A stretch of DNA of 64,000 nucleotides from Woeseiaceae bacterium. GTDB taxonomy: Bacteria > Pseudomonadota > Gammaproteobacteria > Steroidobacterales > Woeseiaceae. The stretch covers positions 218,792-282,791 of the forward strand of contig JAJFKR010000006.1 in the NCBI GenBank assembly GCA_021773095.1. Reading direction: 5' to 3'. The translations under genes and the position numbers were made by a program. Each line of letters begins with the position of its first letter. Positions within the stretch are counted from its first letter, which is position 1. The notes beneath the pieces are model-generated. The model had not been told where the DNA came from. It was given only the letters and a program-made list of their open reading frames with translations, and made no database searches. Shown in pieces: positions 23,922 through 33,112 of the stretch.

Positions 23922-26009
23922 TCAGGTAACTCGTGCACAATTTCTTAGCGCGATTGCCATTTCGGCACCGCATGAAAATCGATCTTGCGGACGTTTCGCC
24001 AGTGCCTTGGCAAGCACAGCATCAACGCTGGGTGGTATGCCAGCGCGTCGGCTGGAAATTGGCGCCGGATCATCAGTTGTAATTTTTGTCATCAATACCG
24101 CGATGTTCGATGCTTTGAACGGTACCTCACCCACCAGAAGCTCGTACAGGGTAACACCAAGTGAAAACAAGTCCGAGAGTCCCGTGAGGTCCTCTGCACC
24201 CAGTTGCTCAGGCGACATGTACATAGGCGTTCCCAAAACGATTCCGGTCTTGGTCTTGTTATTATCGGTCATCCGGGCGACACCGAAATCGCTGATCTTT
24301 ATCGTGCCATCTTTTGGGTTGTAGAGCAGATTGGCGGGCTTGATGTCGCGGTGTATGACGCCCTGGTTATGTGCGTAATCGAGGCCCTCAGCGGTTGCCG
24401 CCGCAAGCTCCATTGCGCGCTTCGGCGCCAGCAGTCTCTTCGGGTCTGTAAAGTCCCGCAGCGGTATGCCCGGGACATACTCCATCGCGATATAGGCGAG
24501 GCCCTTGTCCTCGCCGGCATCGAACACGGTGATGATATTGGGGTGCGTCAATCGGCCGGCAGATTCCGCCTCTCGATAAAACCGCAGTCGAGCCTCTTTA
24601 AGTTCTTCATCTTCGAATTCATTTTCGATCGGGATGGCTTTTACGGCCAGAGCACGATTAATTCTCGGGTCTTTTGCGAGATAGACGGCGCCCATGGCAC
24701 CGCGACCAATTCGACGTTCGATAACGTAACGTCCCAGGCGTTCGGGGGCTCCGCTGGACTGTTTCAGTTGAGCTTCGTGAACTGCAGGGGCTCCCTGAGT
24801 ACGCTTCATCCAGTCCAGCACAGCTTCGGCACGCTCGGGCTTGGCCTGCTGTTCGAATGCCAGCGATAATTTGTACATGATCGCTGCGACTGTTTCTGAT
24901 GGGTTGCAGCGACGAAACTCTGCAAAAGCTGGCTCGAGGCGTCCGGCAGAAAGGAAATCAATACCTTTCCTGAACGCATCGCCCGATACTTTCTGAACAT
25001 CGACAACCAGCCAGGCGCTCAAAATCGCGACGCCGACAAAAATTAGCATTGGGCGTCCAAGGTCCATGCGTATTTGCAAACCGAAGAGCAGGGCTGCTTC
25101 GACCAGGAGCAGGATCGCTATCACGGTGATGGTAAGGACGGAAATATCACGGCGGTTTCTGTCCGGTAAGAACAACACAGCGACGATCGCGAGCATGGCC
25201 GGTATCAGGTATTCCATCGCCTTGACGCTTGCCGGTGAACCGATCGTACGGCGGTTTTCGATATCCGCCAATAACGTTGCAGTGATTTCCGATACGGTAA
25301 CTAACTGTCCCGATGGCAACATAGCGGCCGCATCGACGAACGGTAAGTCCGAATCCACAAATACGGTCGCGCCTTGCAACGAGGTCGGCGCATCCGCGTT
25401 AAGTAAATTATCGACATCGATACGTGGTAGCTCGACGTAGCTCGAAAAATAAATCAGGTCGTCGGCACCCGAGAGCAGGCTGGCTCCTCCCGTGTCAGAA
25501 GACTGAAAATCGATAGCGAGTGGCAGTGAGGGCGACATGACTCCGCTGTTAAGCTGCCACAGTTTAGATTGTCGCAAAATATTGTCGCTGTCGGGCCGGG
25601 CCGTAACAAATCCGTCGCGTGTTGCCACGTCGGCCAATCGATGTCGCGTTGGAACGAAGACCGGCATATGAGTGTTCAGCAAAGCAGACCAGCCTGGCAA
25701 TTCATCCGCCGCGGGTATCTCGGGTGGGTTCGGCAAAATGATGCGGCCCACACCTGCGTCCTGAAGAGCCTGAATGACATTACCGTACTGATCCAATGCC
25801 TCGTCTTGTGTTGACCGATTCGTGTTGATACTGGCGATGAACGAATGACTTAACGCCTTGTTGGGCATGCCTCCGGCGAGTTGGTCGTAGAGGACCCGGT
25901 CTGCTGCAACAAACCACTGTGCCAGTGGTCCGTACACCACCAACAACAAGACACTCACAAATGAGAGTGCGATGATTCGGTTGCGTTTTTGTTGCTTCGT
26001 TGTGTCCAA
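23922..26009 (-). CDS. membrane CHASE2-like sensor Ser/Thr protein kinase
   Basis: This 695-residue protein starts at a TTG (no in-frame ATG nearby; AGGGA about 11 bp upstream). One transmembrane helix near residues 14-33 is followed by an extracytoplasmic region of about 240 residues resembling CHASE2 (FVAADRVLYDQLAGG). Hydrophobic helices follow at about 268-335, then a short helical TPR-like stretch. The kinase (about 428-690) has IGRGAMGAVYLA, AVKAIP, VIHRDIKPANLLY and ISDFGVARM, with an APE-equivalent MSPEQ. All catalytic residues are present. It should sense a periplasmic signal and phosphorylate cytoplasmic targets, with the PP2C and FHA proteins as partners. Confidence 0.9.
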   Translation of the reverse strand: MDTTKQQKRNRIIALSFVSVLLLVVYGPLAQWFVAADRVLYDQLAGGMPNKALSHSFIASINTNRSTQDEALDQYGNVIQALQDAGVGRIILPNPPEIPAADELPGWSALLNTHMPVFVPTRHRLADVATRDGFVTARPDSDNILRQSKLWQLNSGVMSPSLPLAIDFQSSDTGGASLLSGADDLIYFSSYVELPRIDVDNLLNADAPTSLQGATVFVDSDLPFVDAAAMLPSGQLVTVSEITATLLADIENRRTIGSPASVKAMEYLIPAMLAIVAVLFLPDRNRRDISVLTITVIAILLLVEAALLFGLQIRMDLGRPMLIFVGVAILSAWLVVDVQKVSGDAFRKGIDFLSAGRLEPAFAEFRRCNPSETVAAIMYKLSLAFEQQAKPERAEAVLDWMKRTQGAPAVHEAQLKQSSGAPERLGRYVIERRIGRGAMGAVYLAKDPRINRALAVKAIPIENEFEDEELKEARLRFYREAESAGRLTHPNIITVFDAGEDKGLAYIAMEYVPGIPLRDFTDPKRLLAPKRAMELAAATAEGLDYAHNQGVIHRDIKPANLLYNPKDGTIKISDFGVARMTDNNKTKTGIVLGTPMYMSPEQLGAEDLTGLSDLFSLGVTLYELLVGEVPFKASNIAVLMTKITTDDPAPISSRRAGIPPSVDAVLAKALAKRPQDRFSCGAEMAIALRNCARVT

Positions 26010-26198
26010 CGTCTGTCATGTCCCTGTTTTAAGGGCGAAATTATAGGCAAATGCAAGCATTCTTAATGAGATAGGGTTGGCACTTTTTATGTAATACAGA
26101 CTCTGGAAGCGGTGCTATCATTGACTTTCGCAGGTTTGAACGAATTTAACAATAATCAATGCGCGATTTTCAATAATTGCGAGTTTATTCAAAAAACG

Positions 26199-26222
26199 AC
26201 TTATAATACAATAAGTTATAAT
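26199..26222 (+). promoter_or_regulatory. A+T-rich promoter/palindrome upstream of radA
   Basis: ACTTAT (26199-26204) and ATAAGT (26211-26216) form a perfect inverted repeat. Two perfect TATAAT boxes occur, at 26202-26207 inside the repeat and at 26217-26222. Neither has a strong -35 at ideal spacing. A protein bound to the repeat would block the first -10. The 286-bp gap 26010-26295 holds no gene; it separates the kinase unit from radA. Confidence 0.45.
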
Positions 26223-26295
26223 TTACCCCCGGACCGGGATTCAGCGTTCGTGCGCTCTATCCGTCCCATATACGGCTTTTTGAGGGTCGAAAAAC

Positions 26296-27630
26296 GTGTC
26301 AAAAGCCAAAATTGCCTATTTGTGTACTGAATGCGGTGCCCACAGTGTCAAATGGGCGGGGCAATGCCCGGATTGTGCTGCCTGGAATACGCTGACCGAG
26401 ACGAAATTCTCAGTGCCCAAAGGCGCGGCTGGCGCTGTGGCGACGACCCTTGAAGATCTGCCGGAAGGCATTGAGTATCGGCATGCGTGTGGATTCGGCG
26501 AGTTTGACCGCGTGCTTGGTGGCGGTCTCGTTCCAGGTGCAGTCGTTCTGCTTGGTGGCGATCCCGGTGTCGGTAAATCAACCTTGCTGCAACAGGTGTC
26601 CGCGAAACTGATGCAGGATGTGCCGGTTTGTTACGCCACCGGTGAAGAGTCATTACGGCAAATCGGTCAGCGATCACTGCGCCTTGGGCTCGACGCGTCC
26701 TCCATGAACCTGCTTTCGGATACATCGATCGAAAATGTATTGTCACAAGCCCGCAAATGCAAAGCACGCGTATTGGTTATCGATTCTATGCAAACCATGA
26801 CCAGCGACGGTGTGCCATCGGCACCCGGGTCCGTTGCGCAATTGCGGGACGGCGTTGGCAAGATAGTGCAATTTGCAAAACAAAATGATGTGGCCGTATT
26901 CATTATCGGTCATGTCACAAAAGAAGGTGCAATCGCTGGCCCGCGTGTTGTTGAACACATGGTTGACACGGTGTTGTATTTCGAAAGTGATCCGTCGAGT
27001 CGCTACTCCATGATTCGTTCCGTAAAGAATCGCTTTGGTGCCAGTGGCGAGATGGGCGTGTTTGCAATGACGGAGACTGGTTTTCTCGAGGTCAGCAACC
27101 CATCGGCAATATTTCTTTCGCGCGAGTCAGTAGATGAACCTGGCAGTGTGGTCTCTGTCGCGTGGGAGGGCAGTCGACCTTTGTTGGTCGAGATACAGGC
27201 GCTGGTCGCAGATGGCAACAGTAATTATGCGAAGCGACTCGCTCAGGGGGTTGATCAGAATAGACTCGCGTTACTGCTTGCTGTATTGCAGCGCCACGGT
27301 TCGCTGTCGGTCACTGACGAGGATGTGTTCGTGAACGTTGTCGGAGGACTTCGAATAAGCGAGACGGCGGTCGACTTGCCAACGTTATTGGCCATTGTGT
27401 CCAGCTTCCGGGATCGGGCAATGCCAGAACGATTGGTCTGTTTTGGTGAGATCGGTCTCGCTGGCGAAATTCGACCGGTACGATTTGGCACCGAGCGTAT
27501 CGCTGCGGCCGCCAAGCAAGGCTTTACGCGTGCCATCGTTCCCAAAGGTAACGTGCCAAAGAAAATGCCTGCCGGCATTGAAGTGATTGGTATTCGCAGA
27601 TTGAGCGAGGCGCTCGATGAGGCTTTTTAA
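26296..27630 (+). CDS. radA: DNA repair protein RadA (Sms)
   Basis: The protein has 444 residues from a GTG. The N-terminal C4 zinc finger is YLCTECGAHSVKWAGQCPDC; the RecA-like ATPase has Walker A GGDPGVGKSTLL; the RadA-specific KNRFG motif appears as VKNRFGASGEMGVF; the C-terminal Lon-like domain contains GLAGEIRPV. RadA drives branch migration during recombinational repair. It is monocistronic here and ends just before the convergent corC-type gene (4-bp overlap of stops). Confidence 0.97.
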   Translation: MSKAKIAYLCTECGAHSVKWAGQCPDCAAWNTLTETKFSVPKGAAGAVATTLEDLPEGIEYRHACGFGEFDRVLGGGLVPGAVVLLGGDPGVGKSTLLQQVSAKLMQDVPVCYATGEESLRQIGQRSLRLGLDASSMNLLSDTSIENVLSQARKCKARVLVIDSMQTMTSDGVPSAPGSVAQLRDGVGKIVQFAKQNDVAVFIIGHVTKEGAIAGPRVVEHMVDTVLYFESDPSSRYSMIRSVKNRFGASGEMGVFAMTETGFLEVSNPSAIFLSRESVDEPGSVVSVAWEGSRPLLVEIQALVADGNSNYAKRLAQGVDQNRLALLLAVLQRHGSLSVTDEDVFVNVVGGLRISETAVDLPTLLAIVSSFRDRAMPERLVCFGEIGLAGEIRPVRFGTERIAAAAKQGFTRAIVPKGNVPKKMPAGIEVIGIRRLSEALDEAF

Positions 27631-28904
27631 TCCGCCTCTATACCCGGCTGTTCACGTTTGCCGATGCGAACGAAGCGAATTCGATTGTCGTCGGTTTCGA
27701 CAATTTCAATCGGGTAGCCACTGATTTTCACGCAGGTTGATGGTGTTGGGATAGTTTCCAGCATCTCTACGATTAATCCATTCAGAGTCTTCGGTCCATC
27801 CGTCGGGAGATCCCAGTCCTGCGACCGGTTGAGTTCACGGATGTTAGCTGTGGCATCGACCAGGAAAGTGTTGCTTGTTTCGCGGACGACATCGTTCTCA
27901 TCATCGGCAGGATCGGTAGTGAACTCGCCAACAATTTCTTCCAGTATGTCTTCTAGCGTGACGATGCCCTGAATGTCGCCGTATTCATCAACAACCATCG
28001 CAATACGCCCGCGACGCCTCTGAAACTGCACCAACTGAGTGCTGAGTGGCGTGCCTTCCGGCACGAAATACGCTTCCATCAGCAAGTTCTGCAGCATTTC
28101 CTTGCTGAAAGTCTTATTCGCGGAATTGGCAAGATGTCGTAAATGCAAAATTCCGATGACCTGGTCGATATTGTCGTGGTAAACGGGCAGACGCGTATGC
28201 TGACTTTCCGCAATCGTGGCCTCGATGTCTGCATCATCGTCGTCAAGATCGATACCGATAATCTCATTGTGGGGCACCATGACATCATCAACCGTGACCT
28301 TTTCGAGGTCGAGAATGCTGAGCAACATTTGTCGGTAGCGCGCGGAAATTCGCGTGCTTGCCTCGTGAACCACCGTGCGCAACTCCTCTCGGGTCAGTGA
28401 ATGCAGATCACTGCCTTTGTCCCGAACACCGAGCAGGAATAGCACGCCGTTTGAAGCCGCGTTGGTCAGCCACACGATGGGATAGGCGATTTTTAGTAGC
28501 GGGTAGTAAATCATCGCGGCCGGAAAGGCGAGTCGCTCCGGGTGCAAAGCAGCGAGTGTTTTCGGTGCGGCTTCGGCGAAAACCAGTACGATCAGGGTGA
28601 AAATACCGGTGCCTATTGCTAATGCCAGTTCGCCGCCGAATTTCTGTGTGATTAACGTCACAAGCGCCATCGCTGAGAAATTGACGAGGTTATTGCCGAG
28701 AAGTATGAGGCCGATGAGACGATCGGGTCGTTTCAGCAAGTGTTCGGCGAGCTTTGCACCGCGGTGTCCTTCGCGCGCTTTGTGCCGTAGCTGGTAGCGA
28801 TTGAGGCTCATCAATGCCGTTTCCGAGCCTGAAAAAAACGCGGAAAGCATCAGTAGCACAACAAGCAGACCAAGAAGACCTGCTAGTGGAATGTCGTCGC
28901 CCAA
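27627..28904 (-). CDS. CNNM/CorC-family membrane protein (DUF21, CBS pair, CorC_HlyC domain)
   Basis: The protein has 425 residues. The DUF21 membrane part covers about 1-190, with SAFFSGSETALMSLNRYQLRHKA and LVLVFAEAAPKTLAALHPE. Two CBS domains follow (about 200-330: MVPHNEIIGIDLDDD and IAMVVDEYGDIQGIVTLEDILEEIVGEF). The C-terminal CorC_HlyC transporter-associated domain starts near TFLVDATANIREL. The family is linked to Mg and Co efflux or resistance. It probably shares a transcription unit with the ypjD gene upstream, a common arrangement opposite ffh. Confidence 0.93.
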   Translation of the reverse strand: MGDDIPLAGLLGLLVVLLMLSAFFSGSETALMSLNRYQLRHKAREGHRGAKLAEHLLKRPDRLIGLILLGNNLVNFSAMALVTLITQKFGGELALAIGTGIFTLIVLVFAEAAPKTLAALHPERLAFPAAMIYYPLLKIAYPIVWLTNAASNGVLFLLGVRDKGSDLHSLTREELRTVVHEASTRISARYRQMLLSILDLEKVTVDDVMVPHNEIIGIDLDDDDADIEATIAESQHTRLPVYHDNIDQVIGILHLRHLANSANKTFSKEMLQNLLMEAYFVPEGTPLSTQLVQFQRRRGRIAMVVDEYGDIQGIVTLEDILEEIVGEFTTDPADDENDVVRETSNTFLVDATANIRELNRSQDWDLPTDGPKTLNGLIVEMLETIPTPSTCVKISGYPIEIVETDDNRIRFVRIGKREQPGIEAD

Positions 28905-28979
28905 AAGAAGGGCACCTCCAGATCAATCAGATCATTGCGAGTTCATCAGTCCGGCCGGGAACTGTCAAGAACGCGTGTC

Positions 28980-29786
28980 TCAGCCCCAGCTTCGGTGCAG
29001 TACCTGTTCCAGGACTACGCGCACGCCGAAGTAGGCGACACACAACAGCAGAAAACCGCCCAGATACAGTTTGATGGCGCGTCCGCCGCGCCAACCCGCG
29101 AAATGCCGTCCGGCCAGCAAGGTGCCGAACACGACTAAAGCGAGCAGCGAGAATACAGTCTTGTGTGCCAGATGCTGGGCAAACAAATTATCAACGAATG
29201 TCAGGCCCAGAAGGATCGTGAATGCGAGTCCTGTAAATCCGGCAGCGGTGATACCAAAGAGTAATCGCTCGGTCGTTTCCAGTGGCGCGAACAGGTGGTT
29301 CATCGTCGAGATTTGACCGGCTTGCAAACGTCGTTCCTGCAACATCGCATAAATCGCGACAATGGTGCCGACGGTTAATAGTCCGTAAGACATCAAAGCC
29401 ATGAGGACATGAGCGCGAACTTGCCAGACAAGCGCCGTCATTGCCGTCGACGAACTGTCGAGGCTGGTCATACAAGCGGCAAAAGCCCCCGGCACGAGCA
29501 GTCCGGCGGCGATGCCACGCAAGCTTGGCTGGATGGCCGCAATCAGGCTGATCAGTGCCAGTTCGAGACCGATCATTGAGACTGTGTTTCCCAACGAGAG
29601 GTTAAATCCGTCGGCGACCAATATCGATGCATACAGTGTTTTGCTGTGCAGGGAAATTCCGACCGCGATCAACAGGCAGGCGCCAGGAAACAGCGGTCGA
29701 GCGTTGCTTTGTGTTCGCGGCAGGCGCGACAACACGAAAGCCGCGGCAGCCGCAAGATATAGCAGGAAAATTGTGATTTCAGCCAC
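28980..29786 (-). CDS. ypjD: CcsA/YpjD-family integral membrane protein (cytochrome c assembly-like)
   Basis: This 268-residue protein has about eight hydrophobic helices. It shows the features of the CcsA-related inner-membrane protein YpjD: histidines in WQVRAHVLMALMSYGLLTVG and AQHLAHKTVFSLLALVVFG, and the C-terminal W-R-G-G-R block (GWRGGRAIKLYLGG). The CcsA superfamily handles haem for cytochrome c assembly; for YpjD itself no such role is proven. It is divergent from ffh, as in many gammaproteobacteria. Confidence 0.87.
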   Translation of the reverse strand: MAEITIFLLYLAAAAAFVLSRLPRTQSNARPLFPGACLLIAVGISLHSKTLYASILVADGFNLSLGNTVSMIGLELALISLIAAIQPSLRGIAAGLLVPGAFAACMTSLDSSSTAMTALVWQVRAHVLMALMSYGLLTVGTIVAIYAMLQERRLQAGQISTMNHLFAPLETTERLLFGITAAGFTGLAFTILLGLTFVDNLFAQHLAHKTVFSLLALVVFGTLLAGRHFAGWRGGRAIKLYLGGFLLLCVAYFGVRVVLEQVLHRSWG

Positions 29787-29873
29787 AGAAACTCAGAAGG
29801 CACTAACCTAAATAGCAGTCGCTCAATCATCCCATACGGCGTAGTTTAAGAGAACCCTCCTTATGAGGATTCA

Positions 29874-29893
29874 TGACCCCATCACAAGGGTCA
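29874..29893. repeat. short hairpin TGACCC/GGGTCA
   Basis: A perfect 6-bp inverted repeat with an 8-nt loop lies in the ypjD-ffh gap, just left of the larger palindrome. It has no T run, so its role is unclear. Confidence 0.4.
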
Positions 29894-29896
29894 CAA

Positions 29897-29975
29897 GCGT
29901 CGGTCGAGATACTGTTTACAGGAAATAAAGCGGACCGAAGGGAGCCATTCCAGTAAACAGTATTTCGACCGACGC
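29897..29975. repeat. 23-bp inverted repeat upstream of ffh
   Basis: Arms 29897-29919 (GCGTCGGTCGAGATACTG...) and 29953-29975 match as reverse complements at 22 of 23 positions across a 33-nt centre. The right arm merges into the REP-like copy that follows. No ORF of substance is inside. It could be a small non-autonomous palindromic element or a cruciform-forming regulatory site. Confidence 0.8.
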
Positions 29976-30017
29976 GTGCGATGATCGTAACGAGGTCGCG
30001 CGCAAGGCGCGCTCCTA
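29973..30017. repeat. second REP-like copy, directly in front of ffh
   Basis: CGCGTGCGATGATCGTAACG followed by AGGTCGCGCGCAAGGCGCGC and TCCTAC repeats the centre and right half of the palindrome at 22121-22182 with a few substitutions. On the minus strand it starts GTAGGAGCGCGC. The left half is replaced by the arm of a different inverted repeat. It ends 16 bp from the ffh start codon, so it must lie in the ffh leader or promoter. Confidence 0.82.
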
Positions 30018-30032
30018 CAGTAGTATGTCGGC

Positions 30033-31406
30033 ATGTTTGAAAATCTTAGTGGCCGTTTGTCGGATGCCGCCCGCAGTTTGTCGGGTAAGGGCCGGCTCAC
30101 CGAAGCCAATATCAAAGACACGTTGCGACAGGTGCGACTCGCCTTACTCGAGGCTGATGTCGCCCTGCCGGTTGTAAGAACTTTCATCGAGCGCATACGT
30201 GAGCGTGCCCTCGGTGAGGAGGTCGGCAAAAGCCTGACTCCGGGTCAGGCACTGGTCAAGGTCATTCATGCCGAGCTTGTTAGAATTCTTGGCAGCGAGT
30301 CCGCGCCACTGGATTTCAGGGCGCAACCGCCCGTGGTCATCCTGTTGGCGGGATTGCAGGGGGCTGGCAAGACAACCACGGCGGCGAAACTTGCGAAGCG
30401 GCTTATCGAGACGGACAGGAAGAAGGTCATGCTTGTCAGTGTCGACGTGCATCGTCCCGCGGCGATCTTGCAGCTGCAGACGCTGGCTGGAGAAGTTGGT
30501 GCGTTGCATTGCGCCAGTGACAGCAGCGAGAAGCCGGTTCGAATTGTCGATCGTGCCCTGGATGAGGCGCGCCGCTCGCACGTTGATGTGCTGATTGTCG
30601 ATACAGCGGGTCGTCTGCACGTTGATGAAAACATGATGCAGGAAGTGGCGGCGGTGCATGAGAAGGCGGCACCGCATGAGACTTTGTTTGTTGTTGACAG
30701 CATGGCTGGTCAGGACGCCGTTAATGCGGCAACAGCTTTTGACCAGACCTTGTCTTTGACGGGCATAGTGCTGACCAAAACCGACGGTGATGCTAAAGGG
30801 GGTGTTGCTTTGTCGGTTCGCGAAGTAACGGGCAAACCGATTCGGTTCCTGGGTGTTGGTGAGAAAGTGGACGCGCTGGAGGCGTTTCATCCGGATCGTA
30901 TGGCATCTCGAATACTGGGTATGGGCGACGTACTGACTCTCGTCGAGGAAATCGAGCAAAAAGTCAGCAAGGACAAGACTGAGAAACTCGCGAAAAAGCT
31001 AAAGAAGGGTCGCGGCTTCGATCTTTCGGATCTTCGCGAGCAACTCGAGCAAATGATGAATATGGGTGGGTTGGCCTCGATGCTCGAAAAACTGCCTATG
31101 CCGGGCAAAGTCAATGCAGCCGCATTACAGGATGCGGGCAATGAGCAAAAGATCCGCCGCCAGGTAGCGATCATCAACTCAATGACACCCGGGGAGCGGC
31201 GATTTCCGAAAATCATCAATGGGTCTCGCAAGAAGCGGATCGCCACAGGGGCGGGCCAGCAAATTCAGGACGTCAATCGACTGCTGAAGCAGCATATGCA
31301 GATGGAGAAGATGATGAAGAAGATGTCAAAAGGCGGCATGAAGAAGATGATGCGGGGCATGCCCGGAGGTGGTCCCGGGGGTGGTATGCCACCCGGATTT
31401 GGCTGA
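30033..31406 (+). CDS. ffh: signal recognition particle protein Ffh (SRP54)
   Basis: This 457-residue protein has an N domain (FENLSGRLSDAARSLSG) and a GTPase G domain with G1 GLQGAGKTTTAAKLA, G3 DTAGR and G4 TKTDGDAKGG. The M domain is Met-rich and ends in a Met/Gly/Pro tail (GGMKKMMRGMPGGG). It binds 4.5S RNA and nascent signal anchors and docks with FtsY for membrane targeting. The ribosome-binding site is weak because the REP-like palindrome occupies the leader. Confidence 0.97.
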   Translation: MFENLSGRLSDAARSLSGKGRLTEANIKDTLRQVRLALLEADVALPVVRTFIERIRERALGEEVGKSLTPGQALVKVIHAELVRILGSESAPLDFRAQPPVVILLAGLQGAGKTTTAAKLAKRLIETDRKKVMLVSVDVHRPAAILQLQTLAGEVGALHCASDSSEKPVRIVDRALDEARRSHVDVLIVDTAGRLHVDENMMQEVAAVHEKAAPHETLFVVDSMAGQDAVNAATAFDQTLSLTGIVLTKTDGDAKGGVALSVREVTGKPIRFLGVGEKVDALEAFHPDRMASRILGMGDVLTLVEEIEQKVSKDKTEKLAKKLKKGRGFDLSDLREQLEQMMNMGGLASMLEKLPMPGKVNAAALQDAGNEQKIRRQVAIINSMTPGERRFPKIINGSRKKRIATGAGQQIQDVNRLLKQHMQMEKMMKKMSKGGMKKMMRGMPGGGPGGGMPPGFG

Positions 31407-31507
31407 ATAGGGCATTATTTTCGTTCGATTTCACGATTGCGGCCAGGGACAGCATCACCGTTCTTATAAGGCCCCGGAAAACTTAGGAATTTTCGCCGCC
31501 GAAACGC

Positions 31508-31535
31508 TTCACATTTGGTGGAAAACCCGTACAAT
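31508..31535 (+). promoter_or_regulatory. promoter of the rpsP-rimM-trmD-rplS operon
   Basis: TTCACA (31508-31513) and TACAAT (31530-31535) are 16 bp apart, each one base from consensus. The element lies 70 bp before rpsP in the otherwise empty ffh-rpsP gap. The predicted leader contains GGGCCAGCCCGGG, able to form a small hairpin. Confidence 0.6.
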
Positions 31536-31604
31536 GCGCCGTCTACTCGGGCCAGCCCGGGTCAAGGCATGTCTGCCTCTCATTGATATTTATACGGAAA
31601 TGTA

Positions 31605-31862
31605 ATGGTTAGTATTCGACTTTCGCGCGCTGGTGCGAAAAAACGTCCTTTTTATCACCTGGTGGTCACCGATTCTCGAAATCGCCGTGACGGCCGGTAC
31701 ATCGAACGTCTTGGTTTCTTCAACCCCGTTGGTCAAGAGCACGAAGAGAATCTTCGTATTGATCTTGAACGCGTTGATTACTGGGTTGGTCAGGGTGCGC
31801 AACCGTCAGATCGCGTTGCCTCACTGCTGAAGAAACACCGCAAGGCGGCAGTCAGCAGTTAG
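31605..31862 (+). CDS. rpsP: 30S ribosomal protein S16
   Basis: The protein is 85 residues, standard length, with [41 protein letters not shown] as the family signature region. S16 is an early-binding 30S assembly protein. It is the first gene of the conserved four-gene operon; rimM begins immediately after its stop. Confidence 0.98.
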   Translation: MVSIRLSRAGAKKRPFYHLVVTDSRNRRDGRYIERLGFFNPVGQEHEENLRIDLERVDYWVGQGAQPSDRVASLLKKHRKAAVSS

Positions 31863-31863
31863 C

Positions 31864-32367
31864 TTGTTGGTCTCCGAGACTGTCGTTCTGGGCCGTATCT
31901 CGGGCCTGTTCGGGGTCCGGGGATGGGTGAAGGTGTTTTCTTACACCGAACCGCGCGAAGCGGTATTGCAATACAAAGGATTGCTGGTTGGCCGGGATGG
32001 CGGCTGGCAGTCCGCGAAAGTTGCCGAAGGGCAGCGACATGGGAAAACGGTCATCTTGCGCCTCGACGGCTACGATGATCGCGATCAGGCAGCGGCGCTG
32101 ATCGGTGCTGAGATCGGTACTGACAGAAGCGAACTGCCCGAACCCGAGGATGGTCAGTATTACTGGTCCGACCTCACAGGATTAAGAGTCGTCCATCGCG
32201 ATGGCACCGAGCTCGGCACGATTAAGGAGATGCTGGAGACCGGGGCACACGACGTGATGGTCGTAACGGGCAAGCAGGAACGTTTGATTCCGTTTGTCAA
32301 AGATGAAGTGGTTATCAGCGTTGATTTGAGCGAGAAGCAGGTCAACGTCGATTGGGAATGGGACTGA
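31864..32367 (+). CDS. rimM: 16S rRNA processing protein RimM
   Basis: This 167-residue protein opens with VVLGRISGLFGVRGWVKVFSYTEP, the RimM barrel. The C-terminal PRC-like barrel holds YYWSDLTGLRVV and LIPFVKDEVVISVDL. RimM helps 30S head maturation around S19. The start appears to be TTG one base after the rpsP stop (a second TTG follows directly), so translation is probably coupled. No clear ribosome-binding site is seen. Confidence 0.95.
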   Translation: MLVSETVVLGRISGLFGVRGWVKVFSYTEPREAVLQYKGLLVGRDGGWQSAKVAEGQRHGKTVILRLDGYDDRDQAAALIGAEIGTDRSELPEPEDGQYYWSDLTGLRVVHRDGTELGTIKEMLETGAHDVMVVTGKQERLIPFVKDEVVISVDLSEKQVNVDWEWD

Positions 32368-32371
32368 ATAG

Positions 32372-33112
32372 ATGCAGTTCGGTGTCGTTAGTTTATTTCC
32401 CGAGATGGTTCGCACAATCGGCGAGTACGGTGTCGTTGGCAGGGCTGAGCAACGCGGATTGATTACTCTGGATACAGAGAATCCGCGTGATCATACGAGC
32501 GACGTGCATCGGACTGTGGACGACAGGCCGTATGGCGGCGGTCCTGGCATGGTAATGAAGTTCGCGCCACTCGCGGCAGCGCTTGAAGCCGCGAAGGGTA
32601 GATTGCCAGAGGGATGTCCGACTGTGTATTTGTCACCGCAAGGTCAGGTATTTGATCAGTCGATGGCGAAAAGATTCGCATTATTGCCCGGTCTGATTTT
32701 GTTGGCGGGGCGATATGAAGGAATCGATGAGCGGCTGGTTGAGTCGCATATCGATGAAGAAGTTTCGCTGGGTGATTTCGTGCTTTCGGGCGGTGAAGTT
32801 GCGGCGATGGCGGTGATAGACGCGGTTGTTCGATTACTGCCAGATGTATTGGGTGACGACGAGTCGGCAGCACAGGACTCGTTTATGGACGGTCTGTTGG
32901 ACCATCCGCACTTTACGCGGCCTGAAGAAATATCAGGCCATAAGGTCCCGGATGTGCTGTTGTCCGGTGATCATGCCGAAATCGCCAGGTGGCGATTGAA
33001 GCAGGCATTGGGGCGCAGTTATTCACGGCGACCCGACTTGCTGGAAAAACTGGATTTGACTGACGAGCAACAAACGTTGCTCGACGAATATTTGAAAGAG
33101 CAAAGACAATGA
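32372..33112 (+). CDS. trmD: tRNA (guanine-N1-)-methyltransferase TrmD
   Basis: The protein has 246 residues. The SPOUT fold motifs are [38 protein letters not shown] and [24 protein letters not shown] (the trefoil-knot SAM site), then [15 protein letters not shown]. It methylates G37 of tRNAs with a G36, preventing +1 frameshifts. Four bases separate it from rimM; its stop overlaps the rplS start (ATGA). Confidence 0.98.
   Translation: MQFGVVSLFPEMVRTIGEYGVVGRAEQRGLITLDTENPRDHTSDVHRTVDDRPYGGGPGMVMKFAPLAAALEAAKGRLPEGCPTVYLSPQGQVFDQSMAKRFALLPGLILLAGRYEGIDERLVESHIDEEVSLGDFVLSGGEVAAMAVIDAVVRLLPDVLGDDESAAQDSFMDGLLDHPHFTRPEEISGHKVPDVLLSGDHAEIARWRLKQALGRSYSRRPDLLEKLDLTDEQQTLLDEYLKEQRQ

Noticed and set aside
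26070..26095. Sigma-54-like TTGGCAC element upstream of radA
   Set aside because: The -12 element lacks GC at the required spacing.
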